This document shows positions 10,600 to 19,204 of a stretch of 34,930 nt of DNA, one piece after another; position 1 is the stretch's first letter; every line of letters begins with the position of its first letter. Source of the stretch: Fragilaria radians (Eukaryota; Bacillariophyta; Fragilariophyceae; Fragilariales; Fragilariaceae). Where the stretch lies: the NCBI GenBank assembly GCA_900642245.1, contig CAAAJI010000016.1, positions 322,465 to 357,394 of the forward strand. Reading direction: 5' to 3'. The notes beneath the pieces were generated by a model. That model saw nothing but the letters and a program-made list of their open reading frames with translations. It was not told the DNA's origin and ran no database searches. Both the position numbers and the translations under genes were made by a program.

Positions 10600-11345
10600 C
10601 ATCCTCAACCTTAACATGACCTATTTTTGGTGGAAAAAGTGCCTACTTTGGGAATGGATTTCAGGGGTTTCAGCAAACCGAAGACTTTCTGAAGATTCAG
10701 GGTGTGAACTGGAAAAGGTTTTATCACAACAATTTCAACATCCGGTCCGAGTCGTTGGTGCTGGTCGGACGGATGCCGGTGTTCATGCATTCATTTCGAT
10801 GTGAGGATGAACCAAATAAGAAAGTCAATTGAGAGCGGATGCGAAAGCTACAAAGCATCATGGAATCGTATGCTACGGCAAGATCAATGTATTTTCAATT
10901 TAGGAGGCGCCCCTATGGAAGCAAAACAAGAAAAAGGAAGGATTGGTGGATTCCCTTGGCATGCCATAGATGATGCGATTAGTACGCTGTAAATACATCG
11001 CGTCTCGTCATCTTTAGCAATGTATCCATTGGAATGTCACAATCGATATAATTTATGCTGGAAACCTCCCATCAAGAATCTATATGTTTTGCCGTTAACA
11101 CAACAGTGATGGAAACTTCAGAATTGAAGTCCTCATAATAGGTGCTCTATGTAAAATGAGAAGAAACATTGAGGACACAGCTTTCAGCGCCGTATGGGGA
11201 TACCTTATTGGAAGAAGAAATTCTTCAAATTGCGTGACGAGGGCTCTAGTCAAAGGGAACATAAATCAAAGCCTACGCCGCCAGAGGCACTTACTCTACT
11301 GTCAAGATTACTTTTTAAAACGGTATATTCGTGGACAAAATTGCA
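10600..11345 (+). pseudogene. Degenerate TruA-family tRNA pseudouridine synthase
   Basis: Pieces of a TruA-type enzyme occur in correct order but in different frames. An N-terminal YFGNGFQGFQQ-like segment lies at about 10645-10690 and is out of frame with the next block. The catalytic block GAGRTDAGVHA (10757-10789) keeps the catalytic Asp. A TGA follows a few codons later. A later block SDGNFRIEV with KMRRN (from 11106) matches the family's IEV-G-GFLY-MVRN region. The C-terminal TPPEALTLLS (about 11271-11310) matches PP-GLTL. The span is close to family length, but at least two frameshifts and one stop intervene, and no GT-AG introns repair it. It is therefore a dead copy; a functional copy presumably exists elsewhere in the genome. 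Confidence 0.75.
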
Positions 11346-11639
11346 ATCATTGCATGTATGTCTTCACATAAAAACTCCATTTCACAATAACAAGAACAAA
11401 GCATATAACTGCAACGGAAATTGAGCTTTCAAATGAGATTCTTCCAGGTTTATAGGGGAAACACGTTACTTTATTTAAGGCATTTTTCAGTCTGGGTAAT
11501 GAACTAATAACGCGCGAAGTATGTAATCTGGTGACTGAAAAATTTGATTCAATACTTTAGGTTGAGGTAGGAACGTATCCTGTTTTAAACACATTTTTCA
11601 TTTTTCCATATTTTTTGTCTAAATATCTCCTTCCTCTAG

Positions 11640-13010
11640 ATGTTTTTATTCCTTCTCCTCATGCATTTGCAAGCCAGAGCTTATTGCGCATTCAACTTCT
11701 ACGGCGACCATCTCAAGAAGACAAAGTTCATGCCTGATCATGCCGTATCTTTGGCATATGAAAAAGTAGTCAATTGCTTTGTCACGTCCTTTGAAATGGA
11801 ACTTCGCAATATTATCACCTCAATCGAGATCGATGAAGAATCTGTGTTCACTTCCGAAAAGGGCGTTGATTACAAAAAGTTAAAACAATTTGTTCGCCCC
11901 GCGTTATTTGGAAAGGGTAACAAAACTGTTTACGACAAATCTGTTCGAAAAGCGTTCGACATTCCAGCAGAACGTCTAGTAATCAAAAGGAATTCTGAAG
12001 ACCTCGATTATATATGTGAAATATTATCAAAGCAGATGGAAAGGTATGCACCAGATGGCTTCATTCTTAAGCCAAAGCTTTATAAACTCCAAGCATATGA
12101 AAAAGGAGGATTTTTCAAGGCTCATCGAGACACTTTGCATGGCGATAATCATTTTGCGACATTGCTCGTTAGTTTATCCAGGAGTTCTGACTATGAAGGA
12201 GGAAATTTGATTCTTACTGACTCTAACAGAAATGAACAAACGTTCAAGTTAACTAGAGGCACAGCTTTATTTTTTCTAACCGATACGGTACATGAAGTAA
12301 CTCGAGTAAAGAAAGGAGAACGCATTGCTTTGCAATTCGATGTCTATTTGGAAAATAAAAGAACTAAAGCCACATCATCGTTTAAGTTCAAAAATTTCAT
12401 GTCTGATGAATTGGATAATGAGAATGAATTCGAGATGTACCGACAAAAAGTGCCTCTGGGTACCACCAAAAAGGCCGAAAATACTTTGAAGTTACTGCAG
12501 GAAATCGACAAGTTTGTTCAAAAACATCCGAGAACCATTTCTTCCTTCTTTCTTGAGCATTCCTATCATGTTGGCATCACGCCTGATTATCTTCGAGGAA
12601 GTGATCGGTTTCTTTACGAAATTTTGTCCGATAAATATGATATTGAATTTGGATCAGTTATTAATGAGTATGAAACGAATTACGAGGGCACATTTGAGGG
12701 TATAGATCGTTTTAATTTTAAAATAGTCGATGGGCCACTCGCAAAGGAATTCATCTCAAAAATCGACATGAGCAAAAGTTACAAGGTGAAAGAAAGGCAG
12801 AGACCTTTGTTTTTTGGTTCCTCTTGTAGTCCTGATTGTATCGGAAGAACGCATTATGTGGAATATACTGGAAACGACGCTAGTCCTGGTGAGTATGCTT
12901 ATCACATGATTGTTCTCTCTATTTTTAATCCAAAGAGTGCTGAGAAATGTAGCGATTCTGAAATCGAGAATTCAGCAAATGTAAGTGATTCAAATAACGA
13001 AGAGTCTTAA
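11640..13010 (+). CDS. 2-oxoglutarate/Fe(II)-dependent oxygenase, prolyl-4-hydroxylase-like
   Basis: 456 aa. Residues 85-245 carry the oxygenase fold: FGKGNKTVYDKSVR, then KLYKLQAYEKGGFFKAHRD with H162 and D164 of the iron-binding HxD motif, EGGNLIL, the distal His H218 (DTVHEVTRV) and R228 for 2-oxoglutarate (GERIAL). All ligands are present. The C-terminal half contains LEHSYHVGITPDYLRGSDR, seen in the longer members of this family, whose substrates are mostly unknown. The tail is Ser/Asp/Asn-rich. The N-terminus is uncertain: AG acceptor-like sequence (CTTCCTCTAG) directly precedes ATG 11640, so an upstream exon is possible. The gene sits between a dead pseudouridine synthase and retrotransposon debris, yet is intact. 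An acidic tail continues in another frame after the stop (13004-13099). Confidence 0.8.
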   Translation: MFLFLLLMHLQARAYCAFNFYGDHLKKTKFMPDHAVSLAYEKVVNCFVTSFEMELRNIITSIEIDEESVFTSEKGVDYKKLKQFVRPALFGKGNKTVYDKSVRKAFDIPAERLVIKRNSEDLDYICEILSKQMERYAPDGFILKPKLYKLQAYEKGGFFKAHRDTLHGDNHFATLLVSLSRSSDYEGGNLILTDSNRNEQTFKLTRGTALFFLTDTVHEVTRVKKGERIALQFDVYLENKRTKATSSFKFKNFMSDELDNENEFEMYRQKVPLGTTKKAENTLKLLQEIDKFVQKHPRTISSFFLEHSYHVGITPDYLRGSDRFLYEILSDKYDIEFGSVINEYETNYEGTFEGIDRFNFKIVDGPLAKEFISKIDMSKSYKVKERQRPLFFGSSCSPDCIGRTHYVEYTGNDASPGEYAYHMIVLSIFNPKSAEKCSDSEIENSANVSDSNNEES

Positions 13011-13099
13011 AGAATTTAAATGATTCTGCCTATACTTCTGAAAATTCGAGTGATTCTGATGTCAAAGCTTCTAAAAAAGTTAGTAAGTCTGGTGGATGA
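13011..13099 (+). other. Out-of-frame continuation of the oxygenase's Ser/Asp tail
   Basis: A second frame (13004-13099) overlaps the end of the oxygenase gene and reads NLNDSAYTSENSSDSD then a Lys/Ser-rich end, the same low-complexity style as the last 20 residues of the oxygenase. Either the tail was shortened by a recent frameshift, or the GTAAGT at 12981 is a splice donor in some transcripts. Both are inferences. Confidence 0.35.
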
Positions 13100-13239
13100 A
13101 GCAGAATCAGATAAATTTCCATGAAATAAAACCAATTTTTATATGATAACAAGGAATTGTAAGGAAAAAAGACTGTAATATTATTTTCTTGTTATTGTAA
13201 AATGAATCTATCGCAGCACCGCTTGCTACCATCTCCACA

Positions 13240-14165
13240 CTAATTTAGGTAAATAACTATTGAGGAATGCAAGGGATCGTTATCAACTTTTGTATTTAAA
13301 TTAACAGTACAGTTAATATGCTGTGCGTTGTTTCCCTTCATAACTTCGAGTAGAGACTTTGCCATGTCTCTTAAAGTAGTTAAGATCTATCATTTCCCGC
13401 GATAATGCAATATATTCAGATTACATGGCACTTAAAGCAATTTTCCTTTGAAGCTTTGAAACCCAGGTTGATGGAAAATGCATGTAAAGGATCACATACC
13501 CTGTTCTAGATTTAACTGATACGAGCAAATCATGAAATTCTCGTGCATAAATTCCATCTACATTTACACAATAGTAGAGACTGAGGCTGTTTGTTGGTTC
13601 AAAAATTAGTACTTGATGTATGACTCCATATTGACAGAGTAAAATTGTTTTCACAGCAATTCCATGGTCATATTTAGGATTATGAGCAAATTTGGCAACT
13701 TGGTATAGTGCAAATGCAATATCTAGACAAGTATTTCCTGCCAAATGCAAAATAATGTCAGGTATCTTGGAATGGCTTGCTGTCAGTCCAGCTCTGATCC
13801 CAGAGGTCTCGGAGTCACTGGATTTCTGCTGTGTTGTATTCTATCCAGTCATGTCGAAATGCATCTTTCAACTTTTTGATTGGAATTCCAAGATACGACC
13901 TTAAGTTCCCTTCATTACTGATTGAAATGCGTGGATATCATTGTCGTTGACTTGCAATTCTTTGGTTTCTTCCTCAATGCCATAATTATTAGCACCAGCA
14001 CACATAGTGTCTTCCACATAAGCAATGCACAGTTTCTTGCTTTTGTAAAATAGTCATGGATCAACCTCATGTTGCCTCCATTGTCCCTGTTCTAATCTAG
14101 ACTTTACTTTTTAAAGAATGCGGAGTTTGCTTTCATCCCTAGAGACAATTTTCCTTTGATTTAGA
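13240..14165 (-). mobile_element. Ty1/copia fragment: reverse transcriptase to RNase H, decayed
   Basis: Read on the - strand, motifs appear in copia order: a TFFKKL-like approach to the palm, the catalytic YVDD box as YVEDT (about 14022-14008), a degenerate PLGSELD linker, LAGNTCLDIAFA (from 13750), SRTGYVI and WVSKLQ, then IALSAM followed by a TAA and SEYIALS (about 13430-13400), the start of RNase H. Frameshifts and stops break it. It ends before the RNase H C-terminus. No LTRs were found. Confidence 0.8.
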
Positions 14166-14383
14166 TACAAAAATTACGTATGTTCAAAGAATACTTCTGT
14201 TAGAGAGTCTCTTTTCACTGAAATTGTTTTCACTAAAGTAATTTATTCATTCTATCGCTAAGTTTAATCGCATTCTCTTCACTGTTCTCCCATATATCAT
14301 GTTTACAGATAAATCACTTAACGAAACCAAACTAAAACCCTAATTCTAAGAATATTGGTCATGCAATCCAATATCCCCATTTT

Positions 14384-14775
14384 TCACTCCTTTGAGTTTT
14401 TTATTTTGCCCAAGAAATGACTTACCTGTTTCTTGTCAGTATCTCTATTTACCTTTTTAGCAAAGATATCCGTATCATTATCGCAAGAGGACTTAACAAT
14501 GATGATATTGATAAATTCATCCATATACCTTATATCATCATGTCTGGTACAAACTTCAGCCCTCAAATTTCCCCCAATGAAGATTGCTCCAACATAGTCA
14601 GACCTCACAATGATTGGAAGTTTCACCTCAATAAACATGCTTTGTGACAAACAGAAGATGAAACGACTTCCCTTTTGCTGCTTTGTATGTAGCCGCGTAC
14701 TCCGTGTTAGACAATGTCACTCTCATTTGAGACTTACATCTCAAGCAAATTAGGAATCCAAGCAACTTCATGATG
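14384..14775 (-). mobile_element. Ty1/copia fragment: RNase H C-terminal part, decayed
   Basis: On the - strand this gives LSNTEYAATYKAAKGK (the copia LS--EAEY block), then after one frameshift VRSDYVGAIF, CTRHDDIRY and DNDTDIFAKKV, the conserved copia end. It lies upstream, in reading direction, of the reverse transcriptase fragment at 13240-14165, although it encodes the later part of the polyprotein. The two are therefore separate insertions or a rearrangement. The DNVGAIF and TKHVDIRY style resembles diatom CoDi elements. Confidence 0.8.
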
Positions 14776-15015
14776 AAACCAGTTATATTGATTTTTGATT
14801 CAGCAAAATTTTCCTTAAGGAAAACATAACCAGTTTGTTCTTGAAACTAAAATGAAGACACGCTTGAGGATAGAGCGATGGAAAATCAATCCAAGCACAA
14901 TGATGTGAGTAACCTCAACGCTAAAATAAATCATCAAATGATTTCGCTACCATTCATTTATGAACGCTTAAAATATTAATTTTTAATTGGAACACATAAT
15001 TAAGCTTGTGGAGTC

Positions 15016-17649
15016 ATGCCAAATCATCATCACCGATCTGGTGGCTTGAGCCAAAATAATAAGAAAAATAAAAGATCCAAAGCGTCAAAGCGTTCCATCA
15101 GTCGTGCAGCGGGAGGTCGAGTCAATATCAAAGCTGCGGCTTCAATAAACTTATCTGCTGAAACGAAAGCAAACCGCAGGAATCAGGCTCAGCAGCGACG
15201 AGATGCCTCTCGTCAAGCTGTAATTCAGCGACGACGTGGTATGATAGGAGGAGTTTCACCCCCTCGTGTTGTGGGAATCATTAGTTTGGCCAGGAGTTGT
15301 GCTGAACTAGAAGATCGCGTCCGGAACTTCGCTTTACAAACTGCTGATCACTTATTTGAATCTTCGAATGCCAGCGTAACAGCGAAATATAACGCTCACA
15401 AAAAAGATGGCATATTGACTTTTCTTACGATGTCATCTTCTTGCTGTCTTGATGGTGACCCAGTTTTGACGGCAATGGATATTGGCCGGTTTTGTGACGT
15501 AATTTTATTCGTTATCGATGGTAATGGTACAGATCCTGATGACTTGGGGCCGATGGGTATGCATGTTGGTGCTGATGCTCCAATCACAAAAAAGAAAACT
15601 CATTCCACACAAGAATGGGATCATCTAATATCCCCGACTGGTGATCGCATCCTCGATGCCTTGAAGGCCCAAGGCTTACCAACACCAATCACAGTACTTG
15701 CTCATACAGCTGTGGAGGAGCAAGAAGATTTTATGACGATGAGATCCACTAAAAGTGTAAGACGATCGGCCATAAAGAGGAGACAAGACCTTAAAAAATA
15801 TGTGTCTCGATTTGCTGAAACTGAGTTTGGTGTTGATAACTCAAAAGTCATTGAGATAGATTTGAACACTGAAAACGCCGAAGAAGACAAAATGGATGAT
15901 GAAGATAACTGTGCTTCTCAGATGCAACCTTCCTCTTCATCTTCTGCAATGCTGATTCGAACACTCTGCAATATGTCCGTCTCGACTCCAAAGTGGGTGT
16001 CTGAGGCACAACGGCCATATATTGTAGCGGACGATTTTAACTACGACTCAAATGATTGCATACTAACTCTCACTGGTTATATTCGCGGTAAAGTTCCTTG
16101 GGATGTGAATTCTCTAGTTCACATACCTAATGTAGGAACATTTGCTTGCCACGGTGTTCAAAGAGCTAAAGCCCCGTTTTCATCATGTGAGGTAGAAGAA
16201 TGTCTGGTGTTGTCTGATCCAACAAAAAGGGAGACACTGGACACTTTTGCGAAGCCTGATGCATTAGAGGGGGAGCAAAACTTGGTTGGCTTTGATGAAG
16301 GGATCGAAGAAGTCGATGATGAAGATGATGACGTTCTTCGTCCTGCTGGATGGTCAGACTATCAATCTGCTTGGTTAGATGGAATTGACGACGTCAGTCA
16401 TGGAGCAAATGAATATGATTATGGTGAATTAGCGATGGAGCTTAATCAAAAGAAGATAGTGGATGCCTCTGTTTCCGGAATGGATGTGGATGATGATGAC
16501 ATTTCGCCGGAAGAGAGACAGTTGTTGATACATCAGAGAAAGAAAAATCAAAAAGAAGATCTAGAATTTCCAGATGAAGTTGAGGTTCCGGACGATATGA
16601 AAGCGAGTGATCGATTTGCAAGATATCGATCTCTCAAGAGTTTTAGGAAGTCACATTGGGATCCAAAAGAATCGCTCCCTGAAGACTACGCATCTATTTA
16701 CCATTTCAAATCCTTCAAAGCAACACAGCGGGATGTTACGGCAGATATGGGTGTCCTTGTTACAGCATCAAATTCTGTTTCTGGGCACTTTTGGGGTTCT
16801 ACACCCGCTCCTTTAATTAAGGATATGGTAGATGACTGTAGCGAAGATGAGGAAGATGTTCTTACGGGGTGTGTTCCTTCCGGTACTTATGTTTCGCTGC
16901 TGATTGAGAATGTTCATGGCAAGGCTATTTCACGATTATCGAAACAAAAACTTGTGTGTGCCGTTGCCTTGTTATCTCATGAAAATAAGGTTTCTGTTAT
17001 TAATATGGGACTTTCTCAAACACAATCATGCGATCCAATTCAAGACATTCCTGTCAAAAGTAAAGACATATTGATGTTTCGTTGTGGTTGGAGAACTTGG
17101 AAGGCTCGACCAGTTTTCAGCCAAAACAACCTCAACAGTGACAAGCATAAATTTGAGCGTTTTTTACCACAAGGAGGAGCATTCTTCGCTGCGAGCGTAT
17201 ATGGACCAGTCACCTATACACCATGCCCTGTCATAGTTTTTCGTGAGCGAGAGGATGTAAAGCAACGAGAAATGGTAGCTGTGGGGTCAATATTAAATGC
17301 CGATGCAGATAGGATAGTCGTAAAGCGAATCGTGCTTACCGGCTACCCTGTTCGAGTGCACAAGCGTCATGCCACAGTGAAATATATGTTTAATAATCCT
17401 GATGATGTGCGATGGTTCAAGCCAGCAGGCTTGTACACAAAGCATGGTCTGAATGGAAATATCATTGAAAGTTCTGGAGAGCATGGAACCATGAAATGTC
17501 TATTCAATGCCCCCATCAAACAGCATGATACTGTATGCCTTCCTCTTTACAAACGAATCTATCCTAAATACGAGAACTCCATTCCATCCTCACAAGATGG
17601 GGCAACTGTGAAATCAGTTGTCAGCAATGAAGCACTACTAATTCTTTAA
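15016..17649 (+). CDS. TSR1: Ribosome biogenesis protein TSR1
   Basis: 877 aa, intronless. TSR1 is a GTPase-like but non-catalytic factor that binds pre-40S particles and helps 20S pre-rRNA maturation. Evidence in order: the basic N-terminus (HHHRSGGLSQNNKKNKRSK) typical of TSR1; an AARP2CN domain at about 330-390 (TGYIRGKVPWDVNSLVHIP); an acidic stretch at about 430-460; the motif FRKSHWDPKESLPEDYASIY at about 550-570; and the C-terminal RIBIOP_C/DUF663 block ending with FNNPDDVRWFKPAGLYTKHG and HDTVCLPLYKRIYPKY. No P-loop GKS was seen, as known for TSR1 and unlike its relative BMS1. The length is slightly over the usual ~800 aa because of acidic inserts. It converges on the next gene with 58 bp between stops. 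Confidence 0.96.
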   Translation: MPNHHHRSGGLSQNNKKNKRSKASKRSISRAAGGRVNIKAAASINLSAETKANRRNQAQQRRDASRQAVIQRRRGMIGGVSPPRVVGIISLARSCAELEDRVRNFALQTADHLFESSNASVTAKYNAHKKDGILTFLTMSSSCCLDGDPVLTAMDIGRFCDVILFVIDGNGTDPDDLGPMGMHVGADAPITKKKTHSTQEWDHLISPTGDRILDALKAQGLPTPITVLAHTAVEEQEDFMTMRSTKSVRRSAIKRRQDLKKYVSRFAETEFGVDNSKVIEIDLNTENAEEDKMDDEDNCASQMQPSSSSSAMLIRTLCNMSVSTPKWVSEAQRPYIVADDFNYDSNDCILTLTGYIRGKVPWDVNSLVHIPNVGTFACHGVQRAKAPFSSCEVEECLVLSDPTKRETLDTFAKPDALEGEQNLVGFDEGIEEVDDEDDDVLRPAGWSDYQSAWLDGIDDVSHGANEYDYGELAMELNQKKIVDASVSGMDVDDDDISPEERQLLIHQRKKNQKEDLEFPDEVEVPDDMKASDRFARYRSLKSFRKSHWDPKESLPEDYASIYHFKSFKATQRDVTADMGVLVTASNSVSGHFWGSTPAPLIKDMVDDCSEDEEDVLTGCVPSGTYVSLLIENVHGKAISRLSKQKLVCAVALLSHENKVSVINMGLSQTQSCDPIQDIPVKSKDILMFRCGWRTWKARPVFSQNNLNSDKHKFERFLPQGGAFFAASVYGPVTYTPCPVIVFREREDVKQREMVAVGSILNADADRIVVKRIVLTGYPVRVHKRHATVKYMFNNPDDVRWFKPAGLYTKHGLNGNIIESSGEHGTMKCLFNAPIKQHDTVCLPLYKRIYPKYENSIPSSQDGATVKSVVSNEALLIL

Positions 17650-17707
17650 AGTTTAAAATTTTAACTTATGATATTAACCTTCTTTTCATAGCTTATTTTT
17701 ATCTGAT

Positions 17708-19204
17708 TTACCATGGCGATTCACCGGGAATAAAGCCATCTACAAAAAATTCATCAAAAACACTCACATCTTCCAAAACTACCTGAGATCCAAGACGAGC
17801 TACTACAATTTTCAGATCGTCGCATAAACGATCCCGTTCAATTTCAGTTTTGGCCTCAAAACATAATGCTGCATCCAATGTCTGAATTACTAAACATTTC
17901 TGACGTCGTGCCATTGGATAATTAATGTGTCCACTTCTATCACCCTCCAACACCTTTGAAATGTCTAGCAGATCGATGCTCTGTCGACAGTTAAGATCAC
18001 CACCGTCATTAACTCGTTTCCAAACCAGCCTTGGCTGAATAAGTTTCTGACACAGCTGCTGACCACGTTCAAACCAAGCGTCAACAGCGATTGGAACACA
18101 ACAGTTTTCCGCCGTGTACCAAATCAAACGGAAACGCTGATTCAATACCTCTTGAGCTCTCTCATAGTTGTCGTCAATTTCTGTTCTCGCCCCAATATTG
18201 TAGTTGTGTCCGAGGTAATTGTCGCAAAAGTTTTCTTCATATCTGTTAGAGAAATCATTTTCGGGCCTTCTTGGTTCCACTAGTTCTCGTTCTAGTGAAC
18301 GTTGCCGAGTGCTCTCTTCAGGGTCTGAATCATAAAACGCTTCTTCCTCTTCGAGACCACGTGTACGTATTGTAAATGGCGACTCGCTCTTTTCATGTGA
18401 AAATTGATTAAAAACAGATGATGAGCAAAGTGTGATTAGGGAATTTGCGTGTCCTTGTTTAGGGACCTTACTTGGTCTTCTATATCCCATACTGAAAGAA
18501 TACGATTTTGAAATTGGTGACATTTTCCGTTTTGGAGAATAGGTAAATGGATAAAGGTCTGTTTTAAGATTCCTGATTCGATTAGAACGAGCTTGAATGT
18601 TGCCAGCTCGATTACGAAGCACCCGCTTAATATCAGCTTTTAATTCAAAGGCAGGGTCATTAAATGGAGTTTCAATCTCAAAGTAGCTCCATGCCTGCCA
18701 ACTTGCACACCAGTTTCCATCATCATTGGTACGACTTAAGAAATTACTAATTGTGTTCTCCATGTTGTAATAATGTGGTGTCATCGCTTCGACATCATCA
18801 CATCGGTAACAACTAAGGTTCTGACTACCGCACCAAATGCTATATGCCGCAGGGCGACATTTTTCTGGCGTCATTGGGGATATTCCTGTGTCAACATCCA
18901 GGAGCGATTGAGTGGGAAGACTGCGTATTATATCTTGACGTTGAATCGAGTTGAAATTGGGAGAGTCATCATGAATTTCATTCTCATAATCGATACAGTC
19001 GAGTGAGATAAACTCATCAGATGAGCCTAGTTCCTTTGAATTACCGCTCAGGGTAACCTCAGTACCAGTTTCGCTCATCGATATCATTGAAACCAACTTT
19101 TGAGGAAAATCTTCGTTTTCATCGCAAAGAACAGAAATAGGGGATCTATTCGAAGCTCGATGTTTTGGCGTTTGATAAGAGTGAGGATGGGAGAATTTCA
19201 TCAT
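17708..19204 (-). CDS. Hypothetical protein with PH-like C-terminal region
   Basis: 498 aa from ATG 19204; the open frame extends slightly upstream but only with a TTG. The N-terminal 330 residues are polar, Ser/Asn/Arg-rich and probably disordered, with a short acidic run (GLEEEEAFYDSDPEE). The C-terminal ~150 residues look folded. They contain WYTAENCCVPIAVDAWFERG, then LLDISKVLEGDRS, KCLVIQTLDAALCFEAKTE and RDRLCDDLKIVVARLGSQV. The order strand, FEA-T-ERD, helix resembles a pleckstrin-homology-like fold used for membrane or protein binding. That assignment is by pattern only. It is convergent with TSR1. No signal peptide or membrane segment was seen. Confidence 0.7.
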   Translation of the reverse strand: MMKFSHPHSYQTPKHRASNRSPISVLCDENEDFPQKLVSMISMSETGTEVTLSGNSKELGSSDEFISLDCIDYENEIHDDSPNFNSIQRQDIIRSLPTQSLLDVDTGISPMTPEKCRPAAYSIWCGSQNLSCYRCDDVEAMTPHYYNMENTISNFLSRTNDDGNWCASWQAWSYFEIETPFNDPAFELKADIKRVLRNRAGNIQARSNRIRNLKTDLYPFTYSPKRKMSPISKSYSFSMGYRRPSKVPKQGHANSLITLCSSSVFNQFSHEKSESPFTIRTRGLEEEEAFYDSDPEESTRQRSLERELVEPRRPENDFSNRYEENFCDNYLGHNYNIGARTEIDDNYERAQEVLNQRFRLIWYTAENCCVPIAVDAWFERGQQLCQKLIQPRLVWKRVNDGGDLNCRQSIDLLDISKVLEGDRSGHINYPMARRQKCLVIQTLDAALCFEAKTEIERDRLCDDLKIVVARLGSQVVLEDVSVFDEFFVDGFIPGESPW

